Shown: piece by piece, positions 23,021 to 35,800 of the stretch
Layout of the letters: the number at the start of each line of letters is the position of its first letter
Position numbering within the stretch: the stretch's first letter is position 1
The notes under the pieces: generated by a model
The model's input: the letters and a program-made list of their open reading frames with translations, nothing else
The model's database searches: none
Told to the model about the DNA's origin: nothing
Translations under genes and position numbers: made by a program
From: Odiellus spinosus
Taxonomy: Eukaryota > Arthropoda > Arachnida > Opiliones > Phalangiidae
Direction of reading: 5' to 3'
NCBI GenBank assembly: GCA_963920705.1
Contig: OY987232.1
Span: 13,765,726-13,829,725 of the forward strand
DNA length: 64,000 nucleotides

Positions 23021-25133
23021 TTGAGCAGTTAAAAGAAAGCGAGGCCCCCTTCGAGGGTCTAATGGAAAACGAGGTCCTCTTCGAATGATTAATAGAAAGT
23101 GAGCCTCCCTTAGAGGGGTTTATAGAAAAAGAACCTCCCTTCTAAGGGTTAATGGAAAGAGAAACTCCCTTTGAGGGGTTAATAGAAAAAGAGGCCCCCT
23201 TCGAGCATGTAATAGAAAACGAGGCCCCCTTCGAGGGTCTAATAGAAAACGAGGGCCTCTTCGTGGGGTTAATAGAAAGCGAACCTTCCTTCAGGGTTGC
23301 CACAGACCTAGAAAGCCTGGAAAAGTCAGGGAATTTCAAAATTATTCTAAAAAGTCAGGGAATTTTCATATGATCCAAAAATAAAATTGTGGAATCTCAT
23401 AGTATGGATTCAATTAGACACGGGAAGCTTCCATAAATATGTGTAAAAATTTACTATGCGGGATCAGAGCCTTCATAACATTTATGGAAAGTCCCTATTG
23501 AGAAAAGCAGGTTTTTTTATTAATGCTTTCTCACAGTATACTGTCTAAACAGAACACCTATTTTTGGGGAGAAGTGATTCACACAAGGAAGAGCTCCCAC
23601 GCGAATCTCTAGCAACCTTGGAGTTTCCATACAACACAATAAGGGGTTTATTTTTACAGTTATTGAAGATTAAAAAGTGTTTTACTATTGAAATTGCATA
23701 TTACTACTAATTTAAATCTTTAAATTGGTCAGGGAAAATCGGTGTAGATGGTGAGGGAAAACCTGGAAAAGTCAGGGAATTTTGTTATGAAAAATCTGTG
23801 GCAACCCTGTCCCTTCGAGGGGTTAATAGAAAGCGAGCCTCCCTTTGAGGGGTTAATAGGAAGCGATGCTCTCTTTGATTGGTTTTTAGAAAGCGTGCCA
23901 AACTTTGAGTGGTTTTTAGAAAGCGAGGCCCCCTTCGATGGTCTAATAGAAAGCGAGGCTCTGTTCGAGGGATTAATAGAACGCGGGGCCTCGTTCGAGG
24001 GGCTAATGGAAAAAGAAGCCCAAATCAGGCTATTTATAGAAACGAGGCCTCTTGATTTATATTTCTTATGTTTTTGATTCTTATAAATCTAAGATTTGGG
24101 TACACAGAAAATAATAAAGTGAGAGTGCGAATAATTACGTCCTTTAAATGAGTTATTTCTTCCTCCCAAGAACGCAACGACGCCAAGTGACTCTCAGCTT
24201 TGGGGTACAGTTTGATATTTCGATAGAAGTAATAATATCTTCATTTAATGAGTTTTGGATGACAGTTCTCGGAAAGTGGTGTAATTATACTTTCAGATCT
24301 GTTCTATAAAGAGGTCCTCTTTATTACAAAGTTTAATTGTCTCTGTGATATTTATATAAAAGTCGTTTGACTATTATAAAGGGAGAGTGGAATAATAATA
24401 AAGATTATACAAAAAAGAGGTTGCTTCGCACCCTTAAAAAGGGCTCTTTATCTAACTCGAATCCAACCCGTGAAGGGACTCAAATTACTTGTTAGAGAAA
24501 GAGCGATTTCATATCTTTAAAATTATAGTGAGTAGATTTAGTCTTCTACTTCAAAGATTTTATTATTATTATATATTTTCCAAAAACCAGATAAAGGCGA
24601 CCTAGGACTAATGATATATATATATACGTTAAAGGAACTCCATTTTTAGCAAATTTTATTAGTGATACCGATACAATATAAAAATAACATCAATAAGAGA
24701 GGATGGCTTCCTAGGTAAAAGCCCACTCCCCCTTGGGTTTGTCTTCCATGTCCAGCAAAAGTTAAGTTAGGGTAGGATTCCGAAAAATTTTGTTGAAACA
24801 AGGTCCCAGACAAAGCGTAGATTGAGATATCATTTTTTATGGAACTAATTAAATGGCAAAAATTTGCCTTAACACTAGGAATATTACCAAAAGGGGATAG
24901 AAAGTAAAAAGGGCGCCTCTCCCTAAACTACAAGTCTTTAGCTGCAGAGATCCTGAAATATGGAGAGCAAAATACTTACCCCCCTTTCCCCCTATATTTT
25001 GGCCAATCACGATGAATCTAACCTCACTATCAATATCGATTGATGATTTTTTTTTTTTTTTTCCTCCTCTCCTGTAAGTAGTTCTCCGATTGTAGCGAAC
25101 CTATCGGCCGGAAAGATTAATATCGTCTGCTAC
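23021..25133. repeat. Tandem segmental duplication, unit 2 (about 2.1 kb)
   Basis: Second copy of 20961-23020. It contains its own 30-bp array (23021-23291), hAT-like element (23292-23809), array (23810-24057) and family C repeat (24190-24410). An ATATATATATA expansion near 24618 and a longer T-run at 25047 are the clearest differences. Confidence 0.93.
23292..23809. mobile_element. hAT-like non-autonomous element, copy 2
   Basis: Same as 21200-21717, shifted by 2092 bp. The left terminus reads CAGGGTTGCCACAGACC, closer to the expected hAT end than in copy 1. Confidence 0.82.
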
Positions 25134-27654
25134 TTTAAAGAGAAGCATTTTGCATAGGCTTAATTAAACATTTAAGTCCCGACCTCGCGGATGTGATTAG
25201 GAATTGTGATAATTGCGTGATTGATCAATCTGTTCTAAGGAAAATATATTAAATCATATGGAGGCTAAAGTTACTTTGAAAAACTTACTTATTAATACGA
25301 ATGGCCAGTAAAATATACTTTAGAAAACAGGAAGATGATGCGCCTGGTGGCTATTCTAGTTTTTTGCATTCGTGGTTCAAGTGGATTTACCATAAGGATA
25401 TTTATTTTTGGGACAAAATATTACAATTATAGTTAATGTTATTAAGATTATTATATATATTTCTTTAAAACTGTAGATTATTAAAATATATTCCCTAGAG
25501 AAACTACTTCTTGACGCTGTACTTCTTGGTTGGCATTAGAACTATTTTTCGGCCTCTTCGCTCATATCTTAGTGCTACGGCACAAAAAGATCTTACGCCA
25601 ATAAGGGGGGCTGGGAATTCAGAGGGGAGATCAGTAGTTTTCCATATTACAGGTTCTAGACTCAAAGTCCAGTAGCGCCCTTTTTACTTTCTATCCCCTT
25701 TTGATATTACTGTAAATTAAGTTAAACATGTTAAACAAATAATTCTCAACAATAAATCGCTAATTAAGGTTTGACAGATATCTTGCATTCTAACTACGGC
25801 GTCTGTAACAAAGTCAAATCTATATTTCTCAGTATCAAAACATATTGATGTAGCACCAGCCCATGTATATTTTTCTGGTAGCGAACTTTCTTAGCATATA
25901 CCTGGCATATTGGTGATTTACGGTAAAATCATGCTCTATATATATAATGGAGGCTTTCAGAAATACATTTTTGGTAAAATATCTATTTTTACATCATAAC
26001 TATCAGCCTTATAAACAAAACTTTTGGTTTTTGCAGCAGCATATGGGCCCTTCCCTTACCCAAAAATGTTAGTCTAAAGAGGTCTTGGGGTAGTCTTTCG
26101 GGTGTCTTATGCAGTCTTAAGAGGTCTTGGGGAACTCTTCCATTATGTAAAGAAGTCTTGGGGAAGTCTTAATGACTTCCCCAAGACTTTTGTAGTGTTC
26201 TTGAAGACCTCTTCAGATCAGACTAACTTTTTTCCGTAAGGGTTACGATAGACTTGGGCAGGTGTGACGTTAATATTTAGATTTAATTTTAAGTGAAAAT
26301 GATATCAACTAGAGGGCGCTATAAACCCATCATAGGAAGGGGGGCAAAAACCTAGAAAGGTAGGTACTAGAAAGAAGGACTCTTCTCCTCACGTGTCAGT
26401 AACCTAAGAGTGTATTTCAAGCTCATTGAACTTGGTAATTAAATTACTGGGAATTTTTATCTTTATTTGTAGGCCCCAGTAAAGCTATTCGTGACTCTTT
26501 TCACCTGGCTAGCAAGCAGTCTTTGCTCCGGTCACCAAACCAAATTTTTAAAAAACTTGCAAGTATTTAATTTTAAAATGTTATTTAAATTTAATACCGG
26601 TATGTTTTTAGGAAGTTGTAAATAAATTGGTAATGGAGTTTGTCCCGTTGCATCGAACTGATACCATTATTTTGCCATTATAAGAAAAGCTGGATGAAAA
26701 GAAAAAAAAAAAACATATTTTGCGGAATGAGTAGAATGACTGCTAGGATAGTGAAGGAAATTCCAAAGGGAATTCCGCGGAGCCAAAAAAAGCCTGCGTG
26801 ATATAAATAGGGTAATAACTTTGTGAATTTTAAATTTGAGATGAAACTGAAAAGATGGAAATTTTATTAAAAAAAAAATTTTGTTTTGAGTGGCTTAATG
26901 ATGGCGTATGTCGTGACCAATCTGACAGTGGATGGTGGGAGTGACAAAATTGATGGCAATTGGTCCAACAAGGCTCGCGTCTAGCCCAAAATGGAAGAGT
27001 ATTGAAAGAACATTGTACTTGGGGGTTTTGTTCCGGAGGATTCTGTTTGGAGAGCGGCTCATTAGGAATTTGTTGGAAGACTGTGTGAAGTAATCTTTAG
27101 ACGTTTTTTGCATGGCGGATTGTTTTACCGAAGCTTTTAAGGTGATCTTTCAGTTGGTGTTGCGATGAATGTTCAAATCATCGCTGTTAAAATATAAGTG
27201 AATACGCTGAGTCACGTAATGAGATGTGGGACGAATGAGATGTAGGACGAAAAGTTTAATTATTACTTTGTTTTATGATTGTTATAATTTGTAGGTTGAC
27301 AATGAGAGACGTAATGATTTTGGAGAAGTGGCATCCCTCATTAAGGCGCGTGTTATTCATTTTTTTTTGTTTTGTTTTTAAATTAATTTTATAACATGTG
27401 TATTTTTTAGACTCAATTCAACTGGAACGTTTGAGTTTATGGATTTATGGGGAAGTGGATTTGGAGAAGTTGCGCGCGAGCCGAGTCTGAGAATAGGGCG
27501 CTAAGTCCGTACGTGATATGATTTGAAATGAACATTCGAAGTATAAAGTTAGTTTAGAGGTTGTGAATTGGTTGTGTCAAGTTGGAAAGTGTCAGTTTGA
27601 TTGCCTCGGATAAATGAAGATCATGAAATGCAGGTAAGAACGATTGTTGTTTAT
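25134..27654. other. Intergenic DNA with one MITE, no supportable gene
   Basis: AT-rich. Apart from the family A element at 26053-26242 I find no repeat or exon. A frame at 25335-25436 starts with a leader-like MMRLVAILVFCIRGSSG but has no donor or partner exon. A minus-strand frame at 26895-27113 has no recognisable domain. Confidence 0.45.
26053..26242. mobile_element. Family A MITE, copy 5
   Basis: 190 bp, CCCTTACCCAAAAATGTTAG to CTAACTTTTTTCCGTAAGGG, flanked by TT on both sides. Confidence 0.87.
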
Positions 27655-28398
27655 TTTAATTGAATGTAATATTTATTTAATTTATTTTACAGGGGCTATA
27701 ATATTTAATTTATTTTACAGGGGGTGTAATATTTAATTTATTTTACAGGGGGTGTATTATTTATTTAATTTATTTTACAGGGGGTGTATTATTTATTTAA
27801 TTTATTTTACAGGGGTGTATTATTTATTTAATTTATTTTACATGGGGATGTATTATTTATTTAATTTATTTTACAGGGGGTGTAATATTTAATTTATTTT
27901 ACAGGGGGTGTATTATTTATTTAATTTATTTTACAGGGGGTGCATTATTTATTTAATTTATTTTACAGGGGGTGTATTGTTTATTTAATTTATTTTACAG
28001 GGGGGGTAATATTTATTTAACTTATTTTACAGGGGGTGTAATATTTAATTTATTTTACAGGGGGTGTAATATTTAATTTATTTTACAGGGGGTGTATTAT
28101 TTATTTAATTTATTTTACGGGGGGTGTATTATTTATTTATTTTACGGGGGTGTATTATTTATTTAATTTATTTTACATGGGGATGTATTATTTAATTTAT
28201 TTTACAGGGTGTGTATTATTTATTTAATTTATTTTACAGGGGGTGTATTGTTTAATTTATTTTACAGGGGGTATTATTTATTTAATTTATTTTACAGGGG
28301 GTATTATTTATTTAATTTACTTTACAGGAGGGGTAATATTTATTTAATTTATTTTACAGGGGGGGTAATATTTATTTAATTTATTTTACAGGGGGGAC
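27655..28398 (+). repeat. G-rich minisatellite, forward orientation
   Basis: About two dozen units of 23-32 bp. Each reads ATTTATTTAATTTATTTTACA then GGGGGTGTA or a variant, with length changes in the AT part. On this strand every unit presents a T-rich run followed by ACAG/GGGG. The same motif makes up the much longer array from 28668, but on the opposite strand. Confidence 0.95.
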
Positions 28399-28408
28399 CA
28401 AAACATTT

Positions 28409-28652
28409 ACAGCAATTCGAGTGTAAGCTTCGATCCTCGCGAGTGTAAGCTTCGATCCTCGCGAGTGTAAGCTTCGATCCTCGCGAGTGTAAGCTTCGAT
28501 CCTCGCGAGTGTAAGCTTCGATCCTTGCGAGTGTAAGCTTCGATCCTCGCGAGTGTAAGCTTCGATCCTCGCGAGTGTAAGCTTCGATCCTCGCGAGTGT
28601 AAGCTTCGATCCTCGCGAGTGTAAGCTTCGATCCTCGCGAGTGTAAGCTTCT
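28409..28652. repeat. 22-bp minisatellite at the centre of two opposed arrays
   Basis: Eleven near-identical units containing GAGTGTAAGCTTCGATCCTC (HindIII site in each), with one TCCTTGCG variant near 28524. The minus strand is open in more than one frame because the unit lacks stops. It separates the G-rich array (27655-28398) from the C-rich array (28668 on). Confidence 0.95.
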
Positions 28653-28667
28653 AATAAACAAAATAAT

Positions 28668-29149
28668 AATAAATACATCCCCTGTAAAAAAAAAATATTA
28701 AATACACCTGTAAAAAAATAATTACACCCCCTGTAAAATAAATAATAAATACACCCCTTGTAAAATCAATAATAAATACACCCAATGTAAAATAAATAAT
28801 AAATACACCCCCTGAAAAAAAAAAAATAATAAATACACCCCCTGAAAAAAAATAATAAATACACCCCCTGAAAAAAAAAATAATAAATACACCCCCTGTA
28901 AAAAAACATAAATAATAAATACACCCCCTGTAAAAAAACATAAATAATAAATACACCCCCTTTTAAAAAACATAAATAAGAAATACACCCCCTGTAAAAA
29001 TAATTGATTTTTTTACAAGGGGTATCCCTTAAAATAATAGATTTTTTTAACAAGGGGTACCCCTTGTAAAAAAATACTAATTGATTTTTTTTCAATTTTT
29101 TTCCAAAGGGTTCCTCTTACCCCTTGAAAAAAAAAAGAAATACACCCCC

Positions 29150-29181
<32 letters not shown>

Positions 29182-29850
29182 CATTAAAAATACACCCCCT
29201 GTAAAATAAATAATAAATACACCCCCTGTAAAAAAAAAAAAAATAATAATTACACCCCCTGTAAAAAAATAAATAATAAATACACCCTCTGTAAAAAAAT
29301 AAATAAATACACCCCCTGTAAAAAAATAAATAATAAATACACCCCCTGTAAAAAAAATAAATAAATACACCCCCTGTAAAAAAAATAATAAATACACCCT
29401 CTGTAAAAAAAATAAATAATAAATACACCCTCTGTAAAAAAAATAAATAATAAACACACCCCCTGTAAAAAAATAATAATTACACCCCCTGTAAAATAAA
29501 TAATAAATACACCCCTTGTAAAATAAATAATAAATACACTCCTTGTAAAATAAATAATAAACACACCCCCTGAAAAAAAACATAAATAATAAATACACCC
29601 CCTGTAAAAAAAACATAAATAATAAATACACCCCCTGTAAAAAAACATAAATAATAAATACACCCCCTGTAAAAAAACATAAATAATAAATACACCCCCT
29701 GTAAAAAAACATAAATAATAAATACACCCCCTGTAAAAATAATTGATTTTTTTTACAAGGGGTACCCCTTAAAATAATTGATTTTTTTACAATCCCCTTG
29801 TAAAAAAATAATAATTGATTTTTTTTTAATTTTTTTTTAAGGGGTACCCC

Positions 29851-29886
<36 letters not shown>

Positions 29887-32800
29887 ATTAAAAATGCACC
29901 CCCTGTAAAATAAATAATAAATACACCCCCTGTAAAAAAAAAAAAAATACACCCCCTGTAAAAAAATAAATAATAAATACACCCTCTGTAAAAAAAAATA
30001 AATAATAAATACACCCCCTGTAAAAAAATAAATAATAAATACACCCTCTGTAAAAAAAAATAATAAATACGCCCTCTGTAAAAAAAATAAATAATAAATA
30101 CACCCCCTGTAAAAAAATAATAATTACACCCCCTGTAAAATAAATAATAAATACACCCCCTGTAAAAAAAAAAAAAATACACCCCCTGTAAAAAAATAAA
30201 TAATAATTACACCCTCTGTAAAAAAAATAAATAATAAATACACCCCCTGTAAAAAAAATAAATAAATACACCCCCTGTAAAAAAATAAATAATAAATACA
30301 CCCTCTGTAAAAAAAAAAAAAATAATAAATACGCCCTCTGTAAAAAAAATAAATAATAAATACACCCCCTGTAAAAAAATAATAATTACACCCCCTGTAA
30401 AATAAATAATAAATACACCCCTTGTAAAATAAATAATAAACACACCCCCGTAAAAAAAAAAAAAAAAAAATACACCCCCTGTAAAAAAACATAAATAATA
30501 AATACACCCCCTGTAAAATAAATCATAAATACACCCCCTGTAAAATAAATAATAAATACACCCCCTGTAAAAAAAAAAAAAAAAAATACACCCCCTCTAA
30601 AAAAAATAAATAAATACACCCTCTGTAAAAAAAATAAATAATAAATACACCCCCTGTAAAAAAATAAATAAATACACCCCCTGTAAAAAAAGTAAATAAT
30701 AAATACACCCTCTGTAAAAAAAAATAAATAAAAAATACACCCTCTGTAAAAAAAATAATAATAAATACACCCTCTGTAAAAAAAATAATAAATACACCCC
30801 CTGTAAAATAAATAATAAATACACCCCCTGTAAAAAAAATAAAATAAATACACCCCCTGTAAAAAAAAAATAAATAATAAATACACCCTCTGTAAAAAAA
30901 TAAATAATAAATACACCCCCTGTAAAAAAAATAAAATAAATACACCCCCTGTAAAAAAAAAAAAAAAAAATAATAAATACACCCTCTGTAAAAAAATAAT
31001 AATTACACCCCATGTAAAATAAATAACAAATACACCCCTTGTAAAATAAATAATAAACACACCCCCTGAAAAAAATAAATAATAAATACACCCGCTGTAA
31101 AAAAACATAAATAATAAATACACCCACTGTAAAAAAAACATAAATAATAAATACCCCCGCTGTAAAAAAACATAAATAATAAATACACCCCCTGTAAAAC
31201 AAAATAGTACACCCCCTGTAAAAAAAATAAATAATAAATACACCCTCTGTAAAAAAAATAATAAATACACCCCCTGTAAAATAAATAATAAATACACCCC
31301 TTTTATAATAAATAATAAATACACCCCTTGTAAATTAATAAACACACCCCCTGTAAAAAAACATAAATAATAAATACACCCCCTGTAAAAAAACATAATA
31401 AATAAACCCCCTGCAACAAAACATAAATAAAACATACACCCCCTGTAAAAAAACATAAATAATAAATACACCCCCTGTAAAAATAATTGATTTTTTTTTA
31501 CAAGGGGTACCTCTTAAAATAATAGATTTTTTTTTTGTAAAAAAATAATAATTGATTTTTTTTTTCAATTTTTTTCCAAGGGGTACCCTTGGAAAAAAAT
31601 AAATACACCCCTGTAAAATAAATAATAAATACACCCTCTGTAAAAAAAAATAAAAATAATAAATACACCCCCTGTAAAAAAATTAAATAAATACACCCCC
31701 TGTAAAAAAAAAAAAAAATAATAATTACACCCCCTGTAAAAAAAAAAAAAAATAATAATTACACCCCCTGTAAAAAAATAAATAATAAATACACCCTCTG
31801 TAAAAAAAATAAATAAATACACCCCCTGTAAAAAAATTAAATAATAAATACACCCTCTGTAAAAAAAAATAAATAATAAATACACCCCCTGTAAAAAAAA
31901 TAAATAAATACACCCCCTGTAAAAAAAATAATAAATACACCCTCTGTAAAAAACATAAATAATAAATACACCCCCTGTAAAAAAACATAAATAATAAATA
32001 CACCCCCTGTAAAAAAACATAAATAATAAATACACCCCCTGTAAAAAAACATATATAATAAATACACCCCCTGTAAAAATAATTGATTTTTTTTACAAGG
32101 GGTACCCCTTAAAATAATTGATTTTTTTACAATCCCCTTGTAAAAAAATAATAATTGATTTTTTTTTTAATTTTTTTTTAAGGGGTACCCCTTGGAAAAA
32201 AAATAAATACACCCCCTGTAAAAAAAAAAAAAAAAAAAAAAAAAAACATTAAAAATACACCCCCTGTAAAATAAATAATAAATACACCCCCTGTAAAAAA
32301 AAAAAAAAAAATACACCCCCTGTAAAAAAATAAATAAATACACCCTCTGTAAAAAAAATAAATAATAAATACACCCCCTGTAAAAAAAAAAAAAATACAC
32401 CCCCTGTAAAAAAATAAATAATAAATACACCCTCTGTAAAAAAAAATAATAAATACGCCCTCTGTAAAAAAAAATAAATAATAAATACACCCCCTGTAAA
32501 AAAATAATAATTACACCCCCTGTAAAATAAATAATAAATACACCCCTTGTAAAATAAATAATAAATACAGCCCTGTAAAAAAACATAAATAATAAATACA
32601 CCCCCTGTAAAAAAACATAAATAATAAATACACCCCCTGTAAAAAAACATAAATAATAAATACACCCCCTGTAAAAAACATAAATAATAAATACACCCCC
32701 TGTAAAAAAACATAAATAATAAATACACCCCCTGTAAAAAACATTAATAATTACACCCCCTGTAAAAAAACATAAATAATAAATACACCCCCTGTAAAAT

Positions 32801-35800
32801 AAATAATAAATACACCCCCTGTAAAAAAACATAAATAATAAATACACCCCCTGTAAAATAAATAATAAATACACCCCCTGTAAAATAAATAATAAATACA
32901 CCCCCTGTAAAAAAAAAAAATAATAAATACACCCCCTGTAAAAAAAGTAAATAATAAATACACCCTCTGTAAAAAAAATAAATAATAAATACACCCTCTG
33001 TAAAAAAAAATAATAAATACACCCCCTGTAAAAAAAAAAATAATACACCCCCTGTAAAAAAATAAATAAATACACCCTCTGTAAAAAAAAATATATAATA
33101 AATACACCCTCTGTAAAAAATAATAATTACACCCCCTGTAAAAAAAAATTAAATACACCCCTTGTAAAATAATTAATAAACACACCCCCTGAAAAAAATA
33201 ATAAATACACCTCCTTTAAAAAGACATAAATAATAAATACACCCCCTGTAAAAAAAACATATAATAAATACACCCCCTGTAAAAAAACATAAATAATAAA
33301 TACACCCCCTGTAAAATAAATCATAAATACACCCCCTGTAAAATAAATAATAAATACACCCCCTGTAAAAAAAAAAAAAAAAATACACCCCCTCTAAAAA
33401 AAATAAATAATAAATACACCCTCTGTAAAAAAAATAAATAATAAATACACCCCCTGTAAAAAAATAAATAATAAATACACCCTCTGTAAAAAAAATAAAT
33501 AAAAAATACACCCTCTGTAAAAAAAATAATAAATACACCCTGTGTAAAAAAATAATAAATACACCCCCTGTAAAATAAATAATAAATACACCCCCTGTAA
33601 AAAAAATAAAATAAATACACCCCCTGTAAAAAAAAAAATAAATAATAAATACACCCTCTGTAAAAAAACAAATAATAAATACACCCCCTGTAAAAAAAAT
33701 AAAATAAATACACCCCCTGTAAAAAAAAAAAATAAATAATAAATACACCCTCTGTAAAAAAATAAATAATAAATACACCCCCTGTAAAAAAATAATAATT
33801 ACACCCCATGTAAAATAAATAACAAATACACCCCTTGTAAAATAAATAATAAACACACCCCCTGAAAAAAATAAATAATAAATACACCCGCTGTAAAAAA
33901 ACATAAATAATAAATACACCCACTGTAAAAAAACATAAATAATAAATACCCCCGCTGTAAAAAAACATAAATAATAAATACACCCCCTGTAAAAAAAATT
34001 AATAATAAATACACCCCCTGTAAAAAAAATTAGTACACCCCCTGTAAAAAAAATAAATAATAAATACACCCTCTGTAAAAAAAATAATAAATACACCCCC
34101 TGTAAAATAAATAATAAATACACCCCTTGTAAAATAATAAACACACCCCCTGTAAAAAAACATAAATAATAAATACACCCCCTGTAAAAAAAAATAAATA
34201 ATAAATACACCCTCTGTAAAAAAAATAATAAATACACCCCCTGTAAAATAAATAATAAATACACCCCTTGTAAAATAATAAACACACCCCCTGTAAAAAA
34301 ACATAAATAATAAATACACCCCCTGTAAAAAAACATAAATAATAAATACACCCCCTGTAAAAAAACATAAATAATAAATACACCCCCTGTAAAAAAACAT
34401 AAATAATAAATACACCCCCTGTAAAAAAACATAAATAATAAATACACCCCCTGTAAAAAAACATAAATAATAAATACACCCCCTGTAAAAAAACATAAAT
34501 AATAAATACACCCCCTGTAAAAAAACATAATTAATAAATACACCCCCTGTAAAAAAACATAAATAATAGATACACCCCCTGTAAAAAAACATAAATAATA
34601 AATACACCCCCTGTAAAAAAACATAAATAATAAATACACCCCCTGTAAAAAAACATAAATAATAAATACACCCCTTGTAAAAAAACATAATAAATACACC
34701 CCCTGCAAAAAAACATAAATAAAACATACACCCCCTGTAAAAAAACATAAATAATAAATACACCCCCTGTAAAAATAATTGATTTTTTTTACAAGGGGTA
34801 CCTCTTAAAATAATAGATTTTTTTTTTTGTAAAAAAATAATAATTGATTTTTTTTTTCAATTTTTTTCCAAGGGGTACCCTTGGAAAAAAATAAATACAC
34901 CCCTGTAAAATAAATAATAAATACACCCTCTGTAAAAAAAAAAAATTAATACACCTCCTGTAAAAAAGTAAATAATAAATACATCCTCTGTAAAAAAAAT
35001 AAATAATAAATACACCCTCTGTAAAATAAATAATAAATACACCCCCTGTAAAAAAGTTGATTTGTTTTTACAAGGGATACCCCTTGTAAAAAAAAAAAAT
35101 AATTGATTTTTTTTCAATTTTTTTCCAAGGGATACCCCTTGGAAAAAAATAAATACACCCCCTGTAAAATAATAAATACACCCCCTTTAAAATAAATAAT
35201 AAATACACCCCCTGTAAAAAAAAAAAAAATAAATACACCCCCTGTAAAAAAAATAAATAATAAATACACCCCCTGTAAAAAAAGTAAATAATATATACAC
35301 CCTCTGTAAAAAAAATAATAAATACACCCTCTGTAATAAAAATAAATAATAAATACACCCTCTGTAAAAAAAATAATAAATACACCCCCTGTAAAAAAAA
35401 AATAATACACCCCCTGTAAAAAAATAAATAAATACACCCTCTGTAAAAAAAAATATATAATAAATACACCCTCTGTAAAAAATAATAATTACACCCCCTG
35501 TAAAAAAAAATTAAATACACCCCTTGTAAAATAATTAATAAACACACCCCCTGAAAAAAATAAATAATAAATACACCTCCTTTAAAAAGACATAAATAAT
35601 AAATACACCCCCTGTAAAAAAAACATAAATAATAAATACACCCCCTGTAAAAAAACATAAATAATAAATACACCCCCTGTAAAAAAACATAAATAATAAA
35701 TACACCCCCTGTAAAAAAACATAAATAATAAATACACCCCTTGTAAAAAAACATAATAAATACACCCCCTGCAAAAAAACATAAATAAAACATACACCCC

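Noticed and set aside
21656-24077. Twin 109-codon frames with ten-residue FEGLIESE-type repeats
   Set aside because: They are produced by 30-bp satellite units plus the end of a hAT-like element. Their identity in the two copies follows from the DNA duplication, not from selection on protein.
25335-25436. Leader-like frame MMRLVAILVFCIRGSSG
   Set aside because: Short, without a usable donor or second exon. A hydrophobic N-terminus alone is weak evidence.
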